Source: Planctomycetota bacterium
Lineage (GTDB): Bacteria > Planctomycetota > B15-G4 > JADJEK01
Direction of reading: 5' to 3'
DNA: 64,000 bases
Assembly (NCBI GenBank): GCA_016709145.1
Contig: JADJEK010000012.1
Location: 144,822 to 208,821 of the forward strand
The stretch's first letter is position 1. Each line of letters begins with the position of its first letter. Below are positions 25,940-34,582 of the stretch, one piece after another. The translations under genes and the position numbers were made by a program. The notes beneath the pieces are model-generated. The model saw nothing but the letters and a program-made list of their open reading frames with translations. It did not search any database and was not told where the DNA came from.

Positions 25940-27001
25940 CTATTCTCCGCCGAGCCGCAGTACTGCGTCCGGCTCCCCTCTCCTTAGCGTTGCCCTAACG
26001 CGCGATCTCCCCGGCGGATCCACTATCACCTCTACGCTATCCCCGTAGACATTCTGGAACTCAAAAGCGCCGTCTGCTTTCGTGTACCTAACGTTGAGAT
26101 CGCTTACCGCTCTAAAAGGGGCATCCCGGACGGGTGCAGATTCGGGTCCGAGAAGGCGGCCACCCAGCCTGCAAGGTGACCGCGGCGTCGAGATCGCGAT
26201 TTGGCGTGCGCCTCCGCAGTCGAGTACGATGTGCTCTTCGTGAATGATCGTATAATAGCTATCGCGGACCGAAATCGCCAGGGAACGATCCGAAGGAAGA
26301 TCTCGCAACATGATCTGACCATCATCCGTCATTGGGTATTCGACAGTAAAACGGGACCCAAATCGCGACGCGCCAGACGGTACCGCACCTTTTGCCTCGG
26401 TCCGCATTTCAAAAGCACTCCGATTAACCCGTTCGTCAATATCGAACGCAACAGTCGCGATCAATCCTGGGCACCCGCCATCACTATCAATGTCGCTTAT
26501 GTCTACATCAATCATTAAACTGTTCGCATCCGCCAATGTGACGTACTGCAGCGTATTAGTGAAACTCTCCTCCGCGACGAGCTCCTTGCACATGAAACCT
26601 CGCGCCGCCGCGACGAAGCGCTCGCCGGCAGGCACGTCGAACCGGACTAGCCCTTCTTGCGAACGATTCACCTGCGCGTTCGCGAGAATCACCCATTCCT
26701 GAATGGAATCTCCGCGCGAGTCCATTGCTCGCATCGCGATATGAATCGGACTCACCTCTCCGGTTTTCTCAACCGCCTTTTCGCTCCACTTCGTGCTTCG
26801 AATCCGTAGGCCGTTAGATGGCTTGTGTTCCGCTCGGTCCGGGGACACAATAACCTTCTCTTCTGGTGCGAACTCCTCGACGGGCGTGGGCACAAACGCT
26901 GGTCGGTGTTCAGTAATATCAACGGAGTCGTACATGCACAGAATCCAGGCAAGGACGCCGCAGGATATTGCGCTAGCGATGACCACCCTATGTCGCATCA
27001 T
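25940..27001 (-). CDS. membrane-anchored protein with a C-terminal carboxypeptidase-regulatory-like domain
   Basis: A 353-residue protein. Start ATG at 27001 overlaps the upstream stop by four bases. An N-terminal helix (VVIASAISCGVLAWILCMY) anchors it. The rest is beta-rich, ending in a clear single domain: CRLGGRLLGPESAPVRDAPF, then YTKADGAFEFQNVYGDSVEV, the pattern of CarboxypepD_reg folds. The middle part has DVDISDIDSDGGCPGLIATV. Base composition is visibly lower in GC than the flanking chromosome. It is the last gene of the island operon; its role may be at the cell surface with the Tat-exported protein. Function not recognised. Confidence 0.65.
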   Translation of the reverse strand: MMRHRVVIASAISCGVLAWILCMYDSVDITEHRPAFVPTPVEEFAPEEKVIVSPDRAEHKPSNGLRIRSTKWSEKAVEKTGEVSPIHIAMRAMDSRGDSIQEWVILANAQVNRSQEGLVRFDVPAGERFVAAARGFMCKELVAEESFTNTLQYVTLADANSLMIDVDISDIDSDGGCPGLIATVAFDIDERVNRSAFEMRTEAKGAVPSGASRFGSRFTVEYPMTDDGQIMLRDLPSDRSLAISVRDSYYTIIHEEHIVLDCGGARQIAISTPRSPCRLGGRLLGPESAPVRDAPFRAVSDLNVRYTKADGAFEFQNVYGDSVEVIVDPPGRSRVRATLRRGEPDAVLRLGGE

Positions 27002-28413
27002 TGAAAGAGGTTCTCTACAACGCAGCATCGCGCCAGCAACTTCTTTTGGTCCGCGAGTCGAGAGCTGTCGCTGAAACTATCGCGGCTGCTCACATTGGCC
27101 AAGAAATCGGTAAGTGAATTACTAACATTACCTCTCAATAGAATGCTACGTAGTAGTTCGCGCAAAGGGGATGCGTCCGTCCCGGGTAGAACTGCCGCAA
27201 CGGGCACGTGCTCTTCCAAAGCTCCCAATAGGGTACGGCATGAGCGCATCATTCCCGGTACGACCACGTAACAGCTTGGTGTCCCCCGACTTGCTCGCTT
27301 ACGGATTTGCACGGAGTTCGCTCCCATAGATACTTCGAATGGGACGCCATGAGCGATTAGCGTTACTGTCGCCGCGCTCGTCTGCTCGATGGCAACTCTC
27401 CGGACAAGAGCGAGCAATGGGATCAACCGTTCCACGTCTCCCTCGGGGTCGGCCAGGACGTGTACCGCCAATGCGTTGGTAGGGCTTCGTACGTCAGCAG
27501 TATACGGTCTTAATGGCAAGATTGTGCCAGCGACACCAGCGGCTCGAAGCGCCCGAGTTTGGTCCATACTAACGTACGCGACAAGACGCGCCGCTTGCAA
27601 CGAGTATGCATGCAGTCGCGCGAAAGTCAAAGACGTACCACGGTTCAATTCTGATGCTTTATCCGATGGCAGAATACGAAGCGAATATAGCAGTTCCCAT
27701 ATCTCATCGGCGCTTGGATCGGAAAGTCCGCGCGCTCCAGCGAGTGCCGTTCGGACCGAAGTAGCACCTGGCCAGCTTTGATTGAGTAAAACCGCAGCGT
27801 TACGGCGTCGAAGAAGGTCGGCAAAGCAGATCGCATCGACTTCACGGCATACGAGAAGCGCGGCCGTCCCGAACGTCCGTACTAGACCGCGAGCTATCTG
27901 CACAAACTCAAGAATGCTAAGCGGCCGTGTGGCAATTGACTCGGGATCGACGATGACTGCGTCGACGTCCGGGAGCTGCTTGCGATCGGCAGTAAGGATC
28001 AACACACGCTTCCCGGTGCCCCCAAATAGGCGTACAATCTCTTGTAAGTTAGCGCATTCGGGACCGCCGCCAAGCGCCAGCACTATGACGTCTGGACGTG
28101 CCACCGCGCTGGTCTCTATTGTTTTGATGATACTGTTTGGATGCGCCGATCCAGAGACTAGTGCGTCGAAACAGTTGACTGCGGTGTCCTGTATGCCGAG
28201 CCGTGCGAGTTGTAGCGGCAGAGCGATGGAGCTCGAGCAGCCGCCGGTCATGAGCTCAACGACCTTGGCTTGAGCTTCCGAGAGATCGACTGCTCCAGCG
28301 CCTTGTCGAAACAATCGTTGCGATCTATAATAAATACAGTCTTCGCGAAACACGAAGAACGCTGGCGGGAGGCTACTAAAGCCAGCGTTCAATGAGGTCG
28401 CGTCGCTTGTCAT
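26998..28413 (-). CDS. unknown cytoplasmic protein, possibly glycosyltransferase-like
   Basis: About 471 residues from the ATG at 28413, which overlaps the end of the glycosyltransferase gene by 38 bases; later GTG/TTG starts are possible. It has alternating strand-helix character (RPDVIVLALGGGPECANLQ, GKRVLILTADRKQ, SCYVVVPGMMRSCRTLLGAL, VPVAAVLPGTDASPLRELL), which suggests one or two Rossmann-like domains, perhaps a diverged GT-B fold. I cannot assign a family. Its position between a glycosyltransferase and a membrane-anchored protein, with an overlap at both ends, implies a shared pathway. Confidence 0.6.
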   Translation of the reverse strand: MTSDATSLNAGFSSLPPAFFVFREDCIYYRSQRLFRQGAGAVDLSEAQAKVVELMTGGCSSSIALPLQLARLGIQDTAVNCFDALVSGSAHPNSIIKTIETSAVARPDVIVLALGGGPECANLQEIVRLFGGTGKRVLILTADRKQLPDVDAVIVDPESIATRPLSILEFVQIARGLVRTFGTAALLVCREVDAICFADLLRRRNAAVLLNQSWPGATSVRTALAGARGLSDPSADEIWELLYSLRILPSDKASELNRGTSLTFARLHAYSLQAARLVAYVSMDQTRALRAAGVAGTILPLRPYTADVRSPTNALAVHVLADPEGDVERLIPLLALVRRVAIEQTSAATVTLIAHGVPFEVSMGANSVQIRKRASRGTPSCYVVVPGMMRSCRTLLGALEEHVPVAAVLPGTDASPLRELLRSILLRGNVSNSLTDFLANVSSRDSFSDSSRLADQKKLLARCCVVENLFQ

Positions 28414-29791
28414 AAGCCAACTCCGATGCCCGGCTCCTGCACTCGGCGCCCATCCTGTCACGGAGGCTCTTGTCGCGGAGTAGTTCATTTACTCTGGCGT
28501 TGAGAGTCTCTCCGTCGTCCGGGTCAACGATAAACCCGGTTGCGCCGTCTTCTAGAAGGGGAATCTGTTCAGCGACGACCGGCGAGACAATCTGAGGAAC
28601 CTCACAGATCATCGACTCGAGGACACTTAGAGGAGAGCTCTCCTCTCGACTAACTCGCCAGTTTAGCCAAGCGCGATGATATTCATGAATCATCTCTGCC
28701 TTGGTAACACTCTTTACCTCTATCCGCTCCAGTATGTATGGCGGAGTGCTTGGCAGGCGTTCCGGCTGCCGAACAATACAGGTGGCACGGAGTGTCGGGT
28801 TCTTATCGAGAAATGTAACGAGCTCCGGATAGCCTTTCTTGGCAATATTATGCATAGTGGTCGTGAAAAAGAGGCGCGGTGAACGGTCTACTTGTGCGTG
28901 GTCGAATATTGCCGGTGACGTGAACGGGAGTACGAGCCGAAGCGAGTCCCTTATCGACGGGAACAATTCGCTGAACCGAGTCAACTGGTGCTTGCCCCAG
29001 CACCAGTTTTCCGACGCGGCGCGCAACGCTCGGTAGCCGGCTTCGAGAAGACCCAGGTTTGTTGCCGGACCCGACGTGATCCCAAGGAAATCGTGCGGCG
29101 ATACAGCGATTTGATAAAAAAGCTCGTCCAGCAGCCAGTCTCGACGAATTTCGGTCTTATGCAGCTCAATATCCTCGGCGAGCCGGAAATGTCCGTCATA
29201 CCACCCGTCGCAGTAAACTATCGTGCGATGACGTAACATTACGTCGAAGAGGTAGACGGATTGGGATCGGTGTGCAATCAATAAAAGCTTTGCCTTCGTA
29301 TTCGCAATCACGCTGCGCAAGCATTGCACATATGTGCCGTAATCTGCCCCGGGATCGCGTTTTCGAATCGAATCGAGCGACACGACGTCAGCATCCACCT
29401 GCTGCGAAAACAACGGAGGAACTGGTGAGAGCAGCAGGACGCTGTACTTGCGCTGGAGTTGCTTGATGAGCTCAACAGTGTGGACGTACACACCGCCATA
29501 GCCCTGCTCCACTACGATGACATCATATTCTGGGCGGATTTCTAACGGTATTCGGCCGACGAGCGAACCGGAATCATGAAGCCACCTCTTTGAGATAGGC
29601 TGTTGGGCGGCTTCGCCCAGGACTCTTAGGTAGCCATCGACGGACATCTCGCAGCGCCGCACGGCGCCCAGGGCCTCGGCCGTCGCTGCGTCGGTTCGGA
29701 TCCGGGTGTAAACACCGGTATAGATCGTGTTCTTGCCGAAGAAGACCGGGTCCCGGATGTAAAGACACTCATTGTTGCTCGGCATTTGCAA
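28376..29791 (-). CDS. GT4-type glycosyltransferase
   Basis: A 471-residue protein with a GT-B layout. The N-terminal half has YDVIVVEQGYGGVYVHTVEL and KLLLIAHRSQSVYLFDVML. The C-terminal nucleotide-sugar domain contains SREESSPLSVLESMICEVPQ, whose two Glu residues are spaced E-x7-E as in GT4 enzymes, followed by IVSPVVAEQIPLLEDGATGF and IVDPDD. It should transfer a sugar from a nucleotide donor in the cytoplasm. It is the second gene of the island operon, 46 bases after the Ser/Thr-rich Tat protein, so that protein or a surface glycan is a plausible acceptor (inference). GC is lower than in the flanking chromosome. Confidence 0.85.
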   Translation of the reverse strand: MQMPSNNECLYIRDPVFFGKNTIYTGVYTRIRTDAATAEALGAVRRCEMSVDGYLRVLGEAAQQPISKRWLHDSGSLVGRIPLEIRPEYDVIVVEQGYGGVYVHTVELIKQLQRKYSVLLLSPVPPLFSQQVDADVVSLDSIRKRDPGADYGTYVQCLRSVIANTKAKLLLIAHRSQSVYLFDVMLRHRTIVYCDGWYDGHFRLAEDIELHKTEIRRDWLLDELFYQIAVSPHDFLGITSGPATNLGLLEAGYRALRAASENWCWGKHQLTRFSELFPSIRDSLRLVLPFTSPAIFDHAQVDRSPRLFFTTTMHNIAKKGYPELVTFLDKNPTLRATCIVRQPERLPSTPPYILERIEVKSVTKAEMIHEYHRAWLNWRVSREESSPLSVLESMICEVPQIVSPVVAEQIPLLEDGATGFIVDPDDGETLNARVNELLRDKSLRDRMGAECRSRASELAYDKRRDLIERWL

Positions 29792-30506
29792 CCGTGCGGC
29801 GACAGTTTTGGTTACGAAGCGGAATCCTGATGCGGCGCTAGATGAGCGTTACAGGGGAGATTCTCCGCAGGATCTGGCCATATCGCGAGCCGGCGGAGTG
29901 GATATCTCTCTTGTCCTGTAAGACGTAGTCGCCGTTGTCGGGTGTCTCCGGAAGGGAAAACTCGGTAGGAAGCTCGTATTCCCCGGATTCCAGGCGGACC
30001 AACGGGCAACGTACGGTAGTTGTCCAGCTTGAGGTTACAGCCGCCGTAGTCACGACGGTATGTTCTGGGATGGTCACTGTGACCGTCGCGCTCATTTCCG
30101 ATCCATTGCCAGACACGCAAACCCAACCCATCTGCGTGATTGTCCAGGTTGATGATATCGTCTTTGACGCCGACTGTGTTCCGAGTTCGCCGGCACCATC
30201 CGGGTCGAACTCGAATGTCGTCGTCGTGGTTGATTCGAGTTCCAGTTCAAAAGGACCGCCCTCAAAGCACGTGGATGTGCTCGTACCGGGTAGGGTCGTG
30301 CTTGAAGTGGAAGTATCCGAAGGAACCACGATCGTCGTGTCAGCTACCCGACGGACGGTGAGCGTTGTCGGACACGTATTAGGGTTTCTCGCGTTGCTGT
30401 CCCGACAAATCACCGGTACAGCAAGCAGACCAAGCAGTCCTTTGACGAATGTGCGACGCCGAGCCACTACTCCGCCGCTTGATTGCTCGTCCACACGTGC
30501 AAGGAT

Positions 30507-31899
30507 GGCGCATCAGGAATCTGTGTGGGTGACATTGGATAGCTGAGGGTGGAGATCGAGGCCGCCGAGGTGGAAGTAGATCGCATTCCGGAAGCGCTCG
30601 CGGTTGCGGAAGCCACAAGCCATCTTCTTGATCCACTGGATCCTGCTGTTGATGCCTTCGGCGGCGGCGTTGGTCGTACGCGTGACGATGGCGGTGACGA
30701 TTCCAGCAAGGTGTTCCTTGATGAGCATGGCGGCGCGACGAATCGGCTCGAGCCTGCTTCGCATCGCCCACGCCAGCCAGCGCTTCCACGCACGCAGCGC
30801 GGTCTTGCGATGACGGAAGCTCCAGAGCATTGCAGCGGCTTCCTTGATGGCCCAGGCTCGGGCTGTCTTGAGGATGCCCTTGGCGAAGTCCTGAAAGCCC
30901 TCGATGGAGTCGGCGATCGGTTCAAGGCCTGCTCGCTGCAGCCACCAGTAGCGCGTGCCGACGAGGGTCTGATCGCCTTGCTCGAGCAGCGCCTTGTTCT
31001 CCTGCCTGCGCGTGATGTTGACGGCATCGTTGAGATGCTTGGCGACGTGGAATCGATCGAAGGCGATCTTGTCGTCGGCCGCTTCGAGCCGGTTGCGGGG
31101 TGGCGTTGATGTACGGGCGGTGCATGTCCATCGCCACGACCTCGATGCCTTCGAGCTGCGCCTTGCTGAGCTGGCTGTAGAAGCTGTCGAGACTCTCAGT
31201 TCTGCGATCGTCGGCGACGTGGAGGACTCTGGGTTCGCCGTCCAGTGCGGTCACGATCGTCACGTACTCGTGACGCTTCTGGAACGAGGTTTCGTCGACG
31301 CCAATCCGAGCCGGCACTTCGAGTTTGCGTCGTTCCAGACCGCGCTTCACGGCGCGCTGGAGAATCGTGTCGACCTCGTCCCAGCTCATGTCCAGCAGAT
31401 CGGCCACGGACTTGATCGGCGCGACGCGCAGCCAGTCGATCACCAGCGATTCGAACAACGCGGTGAAGCGCGAGTGCGGCTTCGGACCATGGCACGGAGA
31501 TCTGTTGGATCCCGTCGGTCGGGCACTCGACTCGAGGAACGTCGGCTTCGAGGATCGTGCGCAGCTGGCACGTGTCGAGGTGCCGCCAGCGGCGTCGACG
31601 CGAGTCGTAGCCCGGCGCCGCCTTCCCACAGGTCGCGCAAAGCAGGCGCGTCGCCGGATCGACCGCGACGCACACGACGACTTCCCTGGCCTTCATGTCG
31701 AGCTTGACCTCGCTCACGATCCAAGGACGCTCGATGCCCAGAATGCGCGCGTACAGCTCTTTGTCGTTCATGCACGGCGAGCCTACACGCATCCAACAGA
31801 GGCTCCGCCCTCGCGCCCCTCACCCATAGTGCAGGGGCGTGAGGGCGGAGCCCGGCCTTCTGCACCTCATTCCGTACCCACACAGATTCCTGAAGAGCC
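30507..31899 (-). mobile_element. ISL3-family insertion sequence, 1393 bp, with 8-bp target duplication
   Basis: Terminal inverted repeats: left 30507-30530 and right 31876-31899 (24 bp, 22 matching). The inner 18 bases are identical (tcaggaatctgtgtgggt on the left, its inverse on the right), and the right tip is GGCTCTTC, as in ISL3 elements. The direct repeat gcaaggat at 30499-30506 and 31900-31907 is a perfect 8-bp target duplication, the length ISL3 elements make. The transposase gene inside is frameshifted. Insertion is therefore fairly recent, while the element is no longer autonomous. Confidence 0.95.
30513..31771 (-). pseudogene. ISL3-family transposase with frameshifts
   Basis: The ATG at 31771 opens MNDKELYARILGIERPWIVS. 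A zinc-finger-like CATCGKAAPGYDSRRRRWRH follows, typical of the ISL3 N terminus, then a frame change near 31495. The DDE region continues with PARIGVDETSFQKRHEYVTI (first Asp) and GIEVVAMDMHRPYINAT (second Asp). Another frame change near 31105 follows, and the C-terminal part carries TNAAAEGINSRIQWIKKMA (catalytic Glu). Total length without the shifts would be about 420 residues, normal for the family. The stop region runs to 30513 inside the left inverted repeat. Confidence 0.88.
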
Positions 31900-31907
31900 G
31901 CAAGGAT

Positions 31908-32262
31908 TGACCGGGTCTTCTCGACAAATTCGCCAGCCATTGCGTTTCCTTTCCCTTCGCCTGCCTTTTTGGAATTGAGACGACGACCTGTTCAGTCAGC
32001 CTCGACGCAAGGAATCCCGTTCCCGTTCTTTACCAGACACCCGACTTGAAACGAGACTTCCCGATCTCGGCACGCCAGCCCTCTTATACGACGAGGAGGC
32101 TAGACCGGAACGCGTCAATGGAAACCGGATTCCTCGACGTTTCCGAGTTTATTGTGTCGCAATCGTGCTACACGGCGCCACATACGAGTTAGGCGGCGTC
32201 ACCGACTTCGCACCTAGAAGCTTCAAGTCGCGCGGTGAGCTGTCGCACAGCGTGACGTGTCT
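31908..32262. other. upstream region of the Tat gene and island right-end spacer
   Basis: It contains the first codons of the Tat gene (to 31940) and its ribosome site. Beyond that, about 320 bases show no gene. A relatively AT-rich stretch (gtttattgtgtcgcaatcgt, 32149-32168) could hold a promoter for the leftward operon, but I cannot assign boxes firmly. Confidence 0.45.
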
Positions 32263-32486
32263 TCATGCCTCTTCGGTGAGCGTCAAGATCGCACTGCGCC
32301 GTTTCGGAGGCATTTCGAGCAATGCCACGATGTGCGCCAGCACCCGCTTGCCATCCGCTTCGTCGAACCTCATGAGCGCGGTCAAAATCGGCCCGACCAC
32401 CGAGCCACTGCAGCATCCACTGCAGCACTTCGAATCCGGGTCGCCGTAACCCATTGTCCCGTCACTAGAACCGCGATTACTATCGC
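32263..32486 (-). CDS. island-end small ORF, copy C of the repeated motif
   Basis: Reading leftward from attR, the in-frame ATG at about 32454 gives a 63-residue protein. It begins MGYGDPDSKCCSGCCSG, continues with PILTALMRFDEADGKRVLA, and ends HIVALLEMPPKRRSAILTL-TEEA. It is the best preserved of three copies of this C-terminal motif. No known family. The Cys-rich start is partly encoded by the att-proximal sequence. Its constant position at an island end suggests a role in recombination control (for example excision) or simple co-duplication with att. Confidence 0.45.
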
Positions 32487-32595
32487 AGCCTGTCACGCTA
32501 GAGGTCGCGGGTTCAAGTCCCGTCACCCTCGCCACTTTTGAAGTCGCAACCCCGCGCACAGTGTCGCAACTGGCGCGGGGTTGTGTGTTTTCGGG
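32487..32595. repeat. attR: right 109-bp direct repeat (tRNA-Asp 3' half)
   Basis: This is the counterpart of 22562-22670, with 107 of 109 positions identical. It begins in the anticodon arm (agcctgtcacgcta) and includes the T arm, CCA and terminator hairpin, but has no 5' tRNA half upstream, so it is not a functional tRNA gene. Confidence 0.95.
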
Positions 32596-32694
32596 CCTCC
32601 GCGATCGATTTACGCGGGCGCGAGTCCTACGTGCCCCACACCGTAAACCCGGCGCCAACCGGTCCGCGCTCGCCCCGGCGCATCGCCTCACCCT

Positions 32695-32970
32695 TCAGTT
32701 CACCGGATAGATGATGAAGTCCGCGTGCTTCTGCAGCACCGGCGTCGGCAGGAGCTTCAACGCCTCGTTCATCTCGATCAGGTGTTCACGGCGGAGTTCC
32801 AGCACGTGCTCGTTCGGGTGCGACGTCACGCCGAGTGGATAGTCGACCATCGGCGTCGTCGTCATCTCGATGTGCGTTCCGAGGACGTGGACGAGATCGC
32901 GCGTCGACGTGAAGTCGACGAGGCGCTGGATGCTCGCCTTGAACACGGCCCAGTTGCCTTGCGACGACCG
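32695..32970 (-). pseudogene. C-terminal remnant of an MBL-fold metallohydrolase-like gene
   Basis: About 91 codons, ending at 32695, read FKASIQRLVDFTSTRDLVHV, then LGTHIEMTTTPMVDYPLG and HPNEHVLELRREHLIEMNEA. The LGTHIEM and EHxLxL blocks resemble the C-terminal region of metallo-beta-lactamase-fold hydrolases. The N-terminal metal-binding part is absent: upstream of about 32970 the sequence runs within 35 bases into the end of the beta-helix gene. It is just outside attR, so the loss may date from the island insertion or a later deletion. Confidence 0.6.
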
Positions 32971-33005
32971 AGCCGCACTCGTTCCACGTTCGGCCCCATA
33001 TTCCG

Positions 33006-34256
33006 TCAGAGCGTCGAATCGAGCACGACCACCGCGGCCGGCGGACCGATCGTGCAAGGCGTCGTCGGCGGGCACGTCGCGCCTTGGAGGTAGACGACCA
33101 CGCCGAGCACGCCCGCGGGCAACGGCGGCACGACGATCGGGAGGCTCAGCGTTCCACCGGCGGGAATCGAACCGAGTCCGGTCACGAGCAACGGCACGGC
33201 GAGCTCGAGCGCGCCGGAGAACTGCGGCGTGAGCGCACTCGACGCGTTCGCGGACAGAAGGACGAAGACCGACGAGCCGACCGCATCCTTGAACGCGAGC
33301 TGCAGCGACTGCTGTTCGCGCACCGGCGAACTCGCCGTGAAACCTCCGGGCGTACCAGCCCACGGCGTCCACGTCCCGCTGTCGACGTCGACGGGCGGCA
33401 CCGTGCCCGTCGGCGGGCTGCAGGCGCCTGGCGTGTTGCCCGGGTTGCCGATGGCGAGGACGCAGTCGATCGTCGTGACCGCGGGGTTCCCGCTCGCGAG
33501 ATGCAACGCCGGCCCGCCGAGTCCCGCGCTCAAGCAGCCCGCGTTCGGATGCAGGAAGCCGAAGCCACCCGCGCCACCGCGCGTCGCGCAGTTCGACAAG
33601 AACGCCGTGCCGCCCACCATGCGCATCGCGGCCGAACCGTCGCCTCCTGGATGGATGGGCAGCGACGTGCTCGAACCGTATCCATTGCCTCCGATCAGGA
33701 TCGTGTCATGGACGAAGAGGTTCGACGTCGTGACGTCGAGCGCCGGACGCGGCGACAGCGGCGGCTGGATGCAATCGCCGCCGCGCAAGTTCGAGTTCGT
33801 CACCACGACGTTCGCGCAGTTCGTGACGACGACCTGCGAGTTCGACGTACACGTGTCGATCCACAGCGTCCCGGCGCAGTTCTGCGCGATCATCGACGTC
33901 GAGAACACGCCGTTGCCGAAGTCGAGCTGCCCGACGAACGTCAATCCGCGCAGCACGATGCGCTTGCCCGCGGAGAGATTCGCGATGGACAGTCCGCCCC
34001 CGCCGCCGAAGTTCGGATCGACGAGGCTCGCGCCGCCGTCGGCCTGGATCGTCAACGACTTGTCGCCGAGGAACACGGGGTTGTAGGAACCGGACCTCAC
34101 GAGGATGACATCGCCCTCGGCCGCGGCTTGGACCGCGAAGCCGATCTGCGTGAATTGCGAACCGGGGCCGCCCGCGATATCGACGACGATCACGCCGGCG
34201 GAAGCCGGCATCGCGAGCAGCGCGAGCGCTACGAAGAACCCACTGTTGCGAAGCAT
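33006..34256 (-). CDS. secreted right-handed beta-helix protein
   Basis: A 416-residue exported protein. Start ATG at 34256 follows AAGGAG and begins a signal peptide (MLRNSGFFVALALLAMPASA). The mature protein opens GVIVVDIAGGPGSQFTQIGF, then GDVILVRSG and LTIQADG, the start of a pectate-lyase-like beta-helix with Asn/Ser/Thr-rich rungs (CANVVVTNSNLRGG). From about residue 285 a C-terminal beta-sandwich follows (SPVREQQSLQLAF ... AAVVVLDSTL) that is shared with the protein at 37929. No catalytic residues are evident. Probably a cell-surface or secreted protein. Confidence 0.75.
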   Translation of the reverse strand: MLRNSGFFVALALLAMPASAGVIVVDIAGGPGSQFTQIGFAVQAAAEGDVILVRSGSYNPVFLGDKSLTIQADGGASLVDPNFGGGGGLSIANLSAGKRIVLRGLTFVGQLDFGNGVFSTSMIAQNCAGTLWIDTCTSNSQVVVTNCANVVVTNSNLRGGDCIQPPLSPRPALDVTTSNLFVHDTILIGGNGYGSSTSLPIHPGGDGSAAMRMVGGTAFLSNCATRGGAGGFGFLHPNAGCLSAGLGGPALHLASGNPAVTTIDCVLAIGNPGNTPGACSPPTGTVPPVDVDSGTWTPWAGTPGGFTASSPVREQQSLQLAFKDAVGSSVFVLLSANASSALTPQFSGALELAVPLLVTGLGSIPAGGTLSLPIVVPPLPAGVLGVVVYLQGATCPPTTPCTIGPPAAVVVLDSTL

Positions 34257-34582
34257 GGGAGAACTCCTTCGGTGTCGGGCGCAGGGTCGAGCGATGCCCA
34301 TCCTTACCACGACCTGCGCTCGAAGAGATCGAACTCCTGGTCGCCGGACGTCTCCATAGACCGCGTGATCCTCGCCACACTGCGCGAACTCCACCGGCAC
34401 GACGCGGTCGGCGGCCACGATCCAAAACGTCGAAATCGGGTACGCGCGAAGTCGCTCCGTCGCGCGTGCGCTCGACTTGCGGCGCTCCTTCGCGATCTCC
34501 ACTCGCCGAGCGGCGGCCGCGGCACCCTCGTTGCGCCCACTCTTGGCGATCGTCCACTCCTCTCACGGTGGAGAGATTCGCC

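Larger units (their letters stand above)
29838..31940 (-). pseudogene. Tat-exported Ser/Thr-rich protein, interrupted by an ISL3 element
   Basis: The gene starts at ATG 31940 behind a strong ribosome site (GGGAAAGGAAACGCA). It reads MAGEFVEKTRSILA to 31900, is split by the IS (30507-31899), and resumes at 30506. Removing the IS and one target copy rejoins the frame exactly: SILARVDEQSSGGVVARRRT. A twin-arginine signal follows (RRRTFVKGLLGLLAVPVI, matching RRxFxK). The mature part is beta-like and rich in Thr and Ser (for example STSTSSTTLP and ESTTTTTFEF), with two to three Cys. A GTG at 30494 could still start a product that retains the Tat motif. A likely secreted, possibly glycosylated surface protein; unknown function. 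Confidence 0.8.
22562..32595. mobile_element. genomic island integrated at tRNA-Asp (about 10 kb, composite)
   Basis: The island is bounded by the 109-bp direct repeats at 22562-22670 and 32487-32595. An integrase gene (broken) abuts the tRNA and reads toward it, the usual arrangement. Inside are ISL3-type remnants, a MITE-like element, truncated genes and a lower-GC operon (about 25940-30500) that contrasts with the flanking chromosome. A third, degenerate att relic at about 25506 suggests two insertions in tandem. With a frameshifted integrase it is probably immobile now. Confidence 0.88.

Noticed and set aside
32487..32533. Second tRNA-Asp gene
   Set aside because: Only the 3' half is present; the 5' acceptor strand and D arm are absent. 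It is attR, not a gene.
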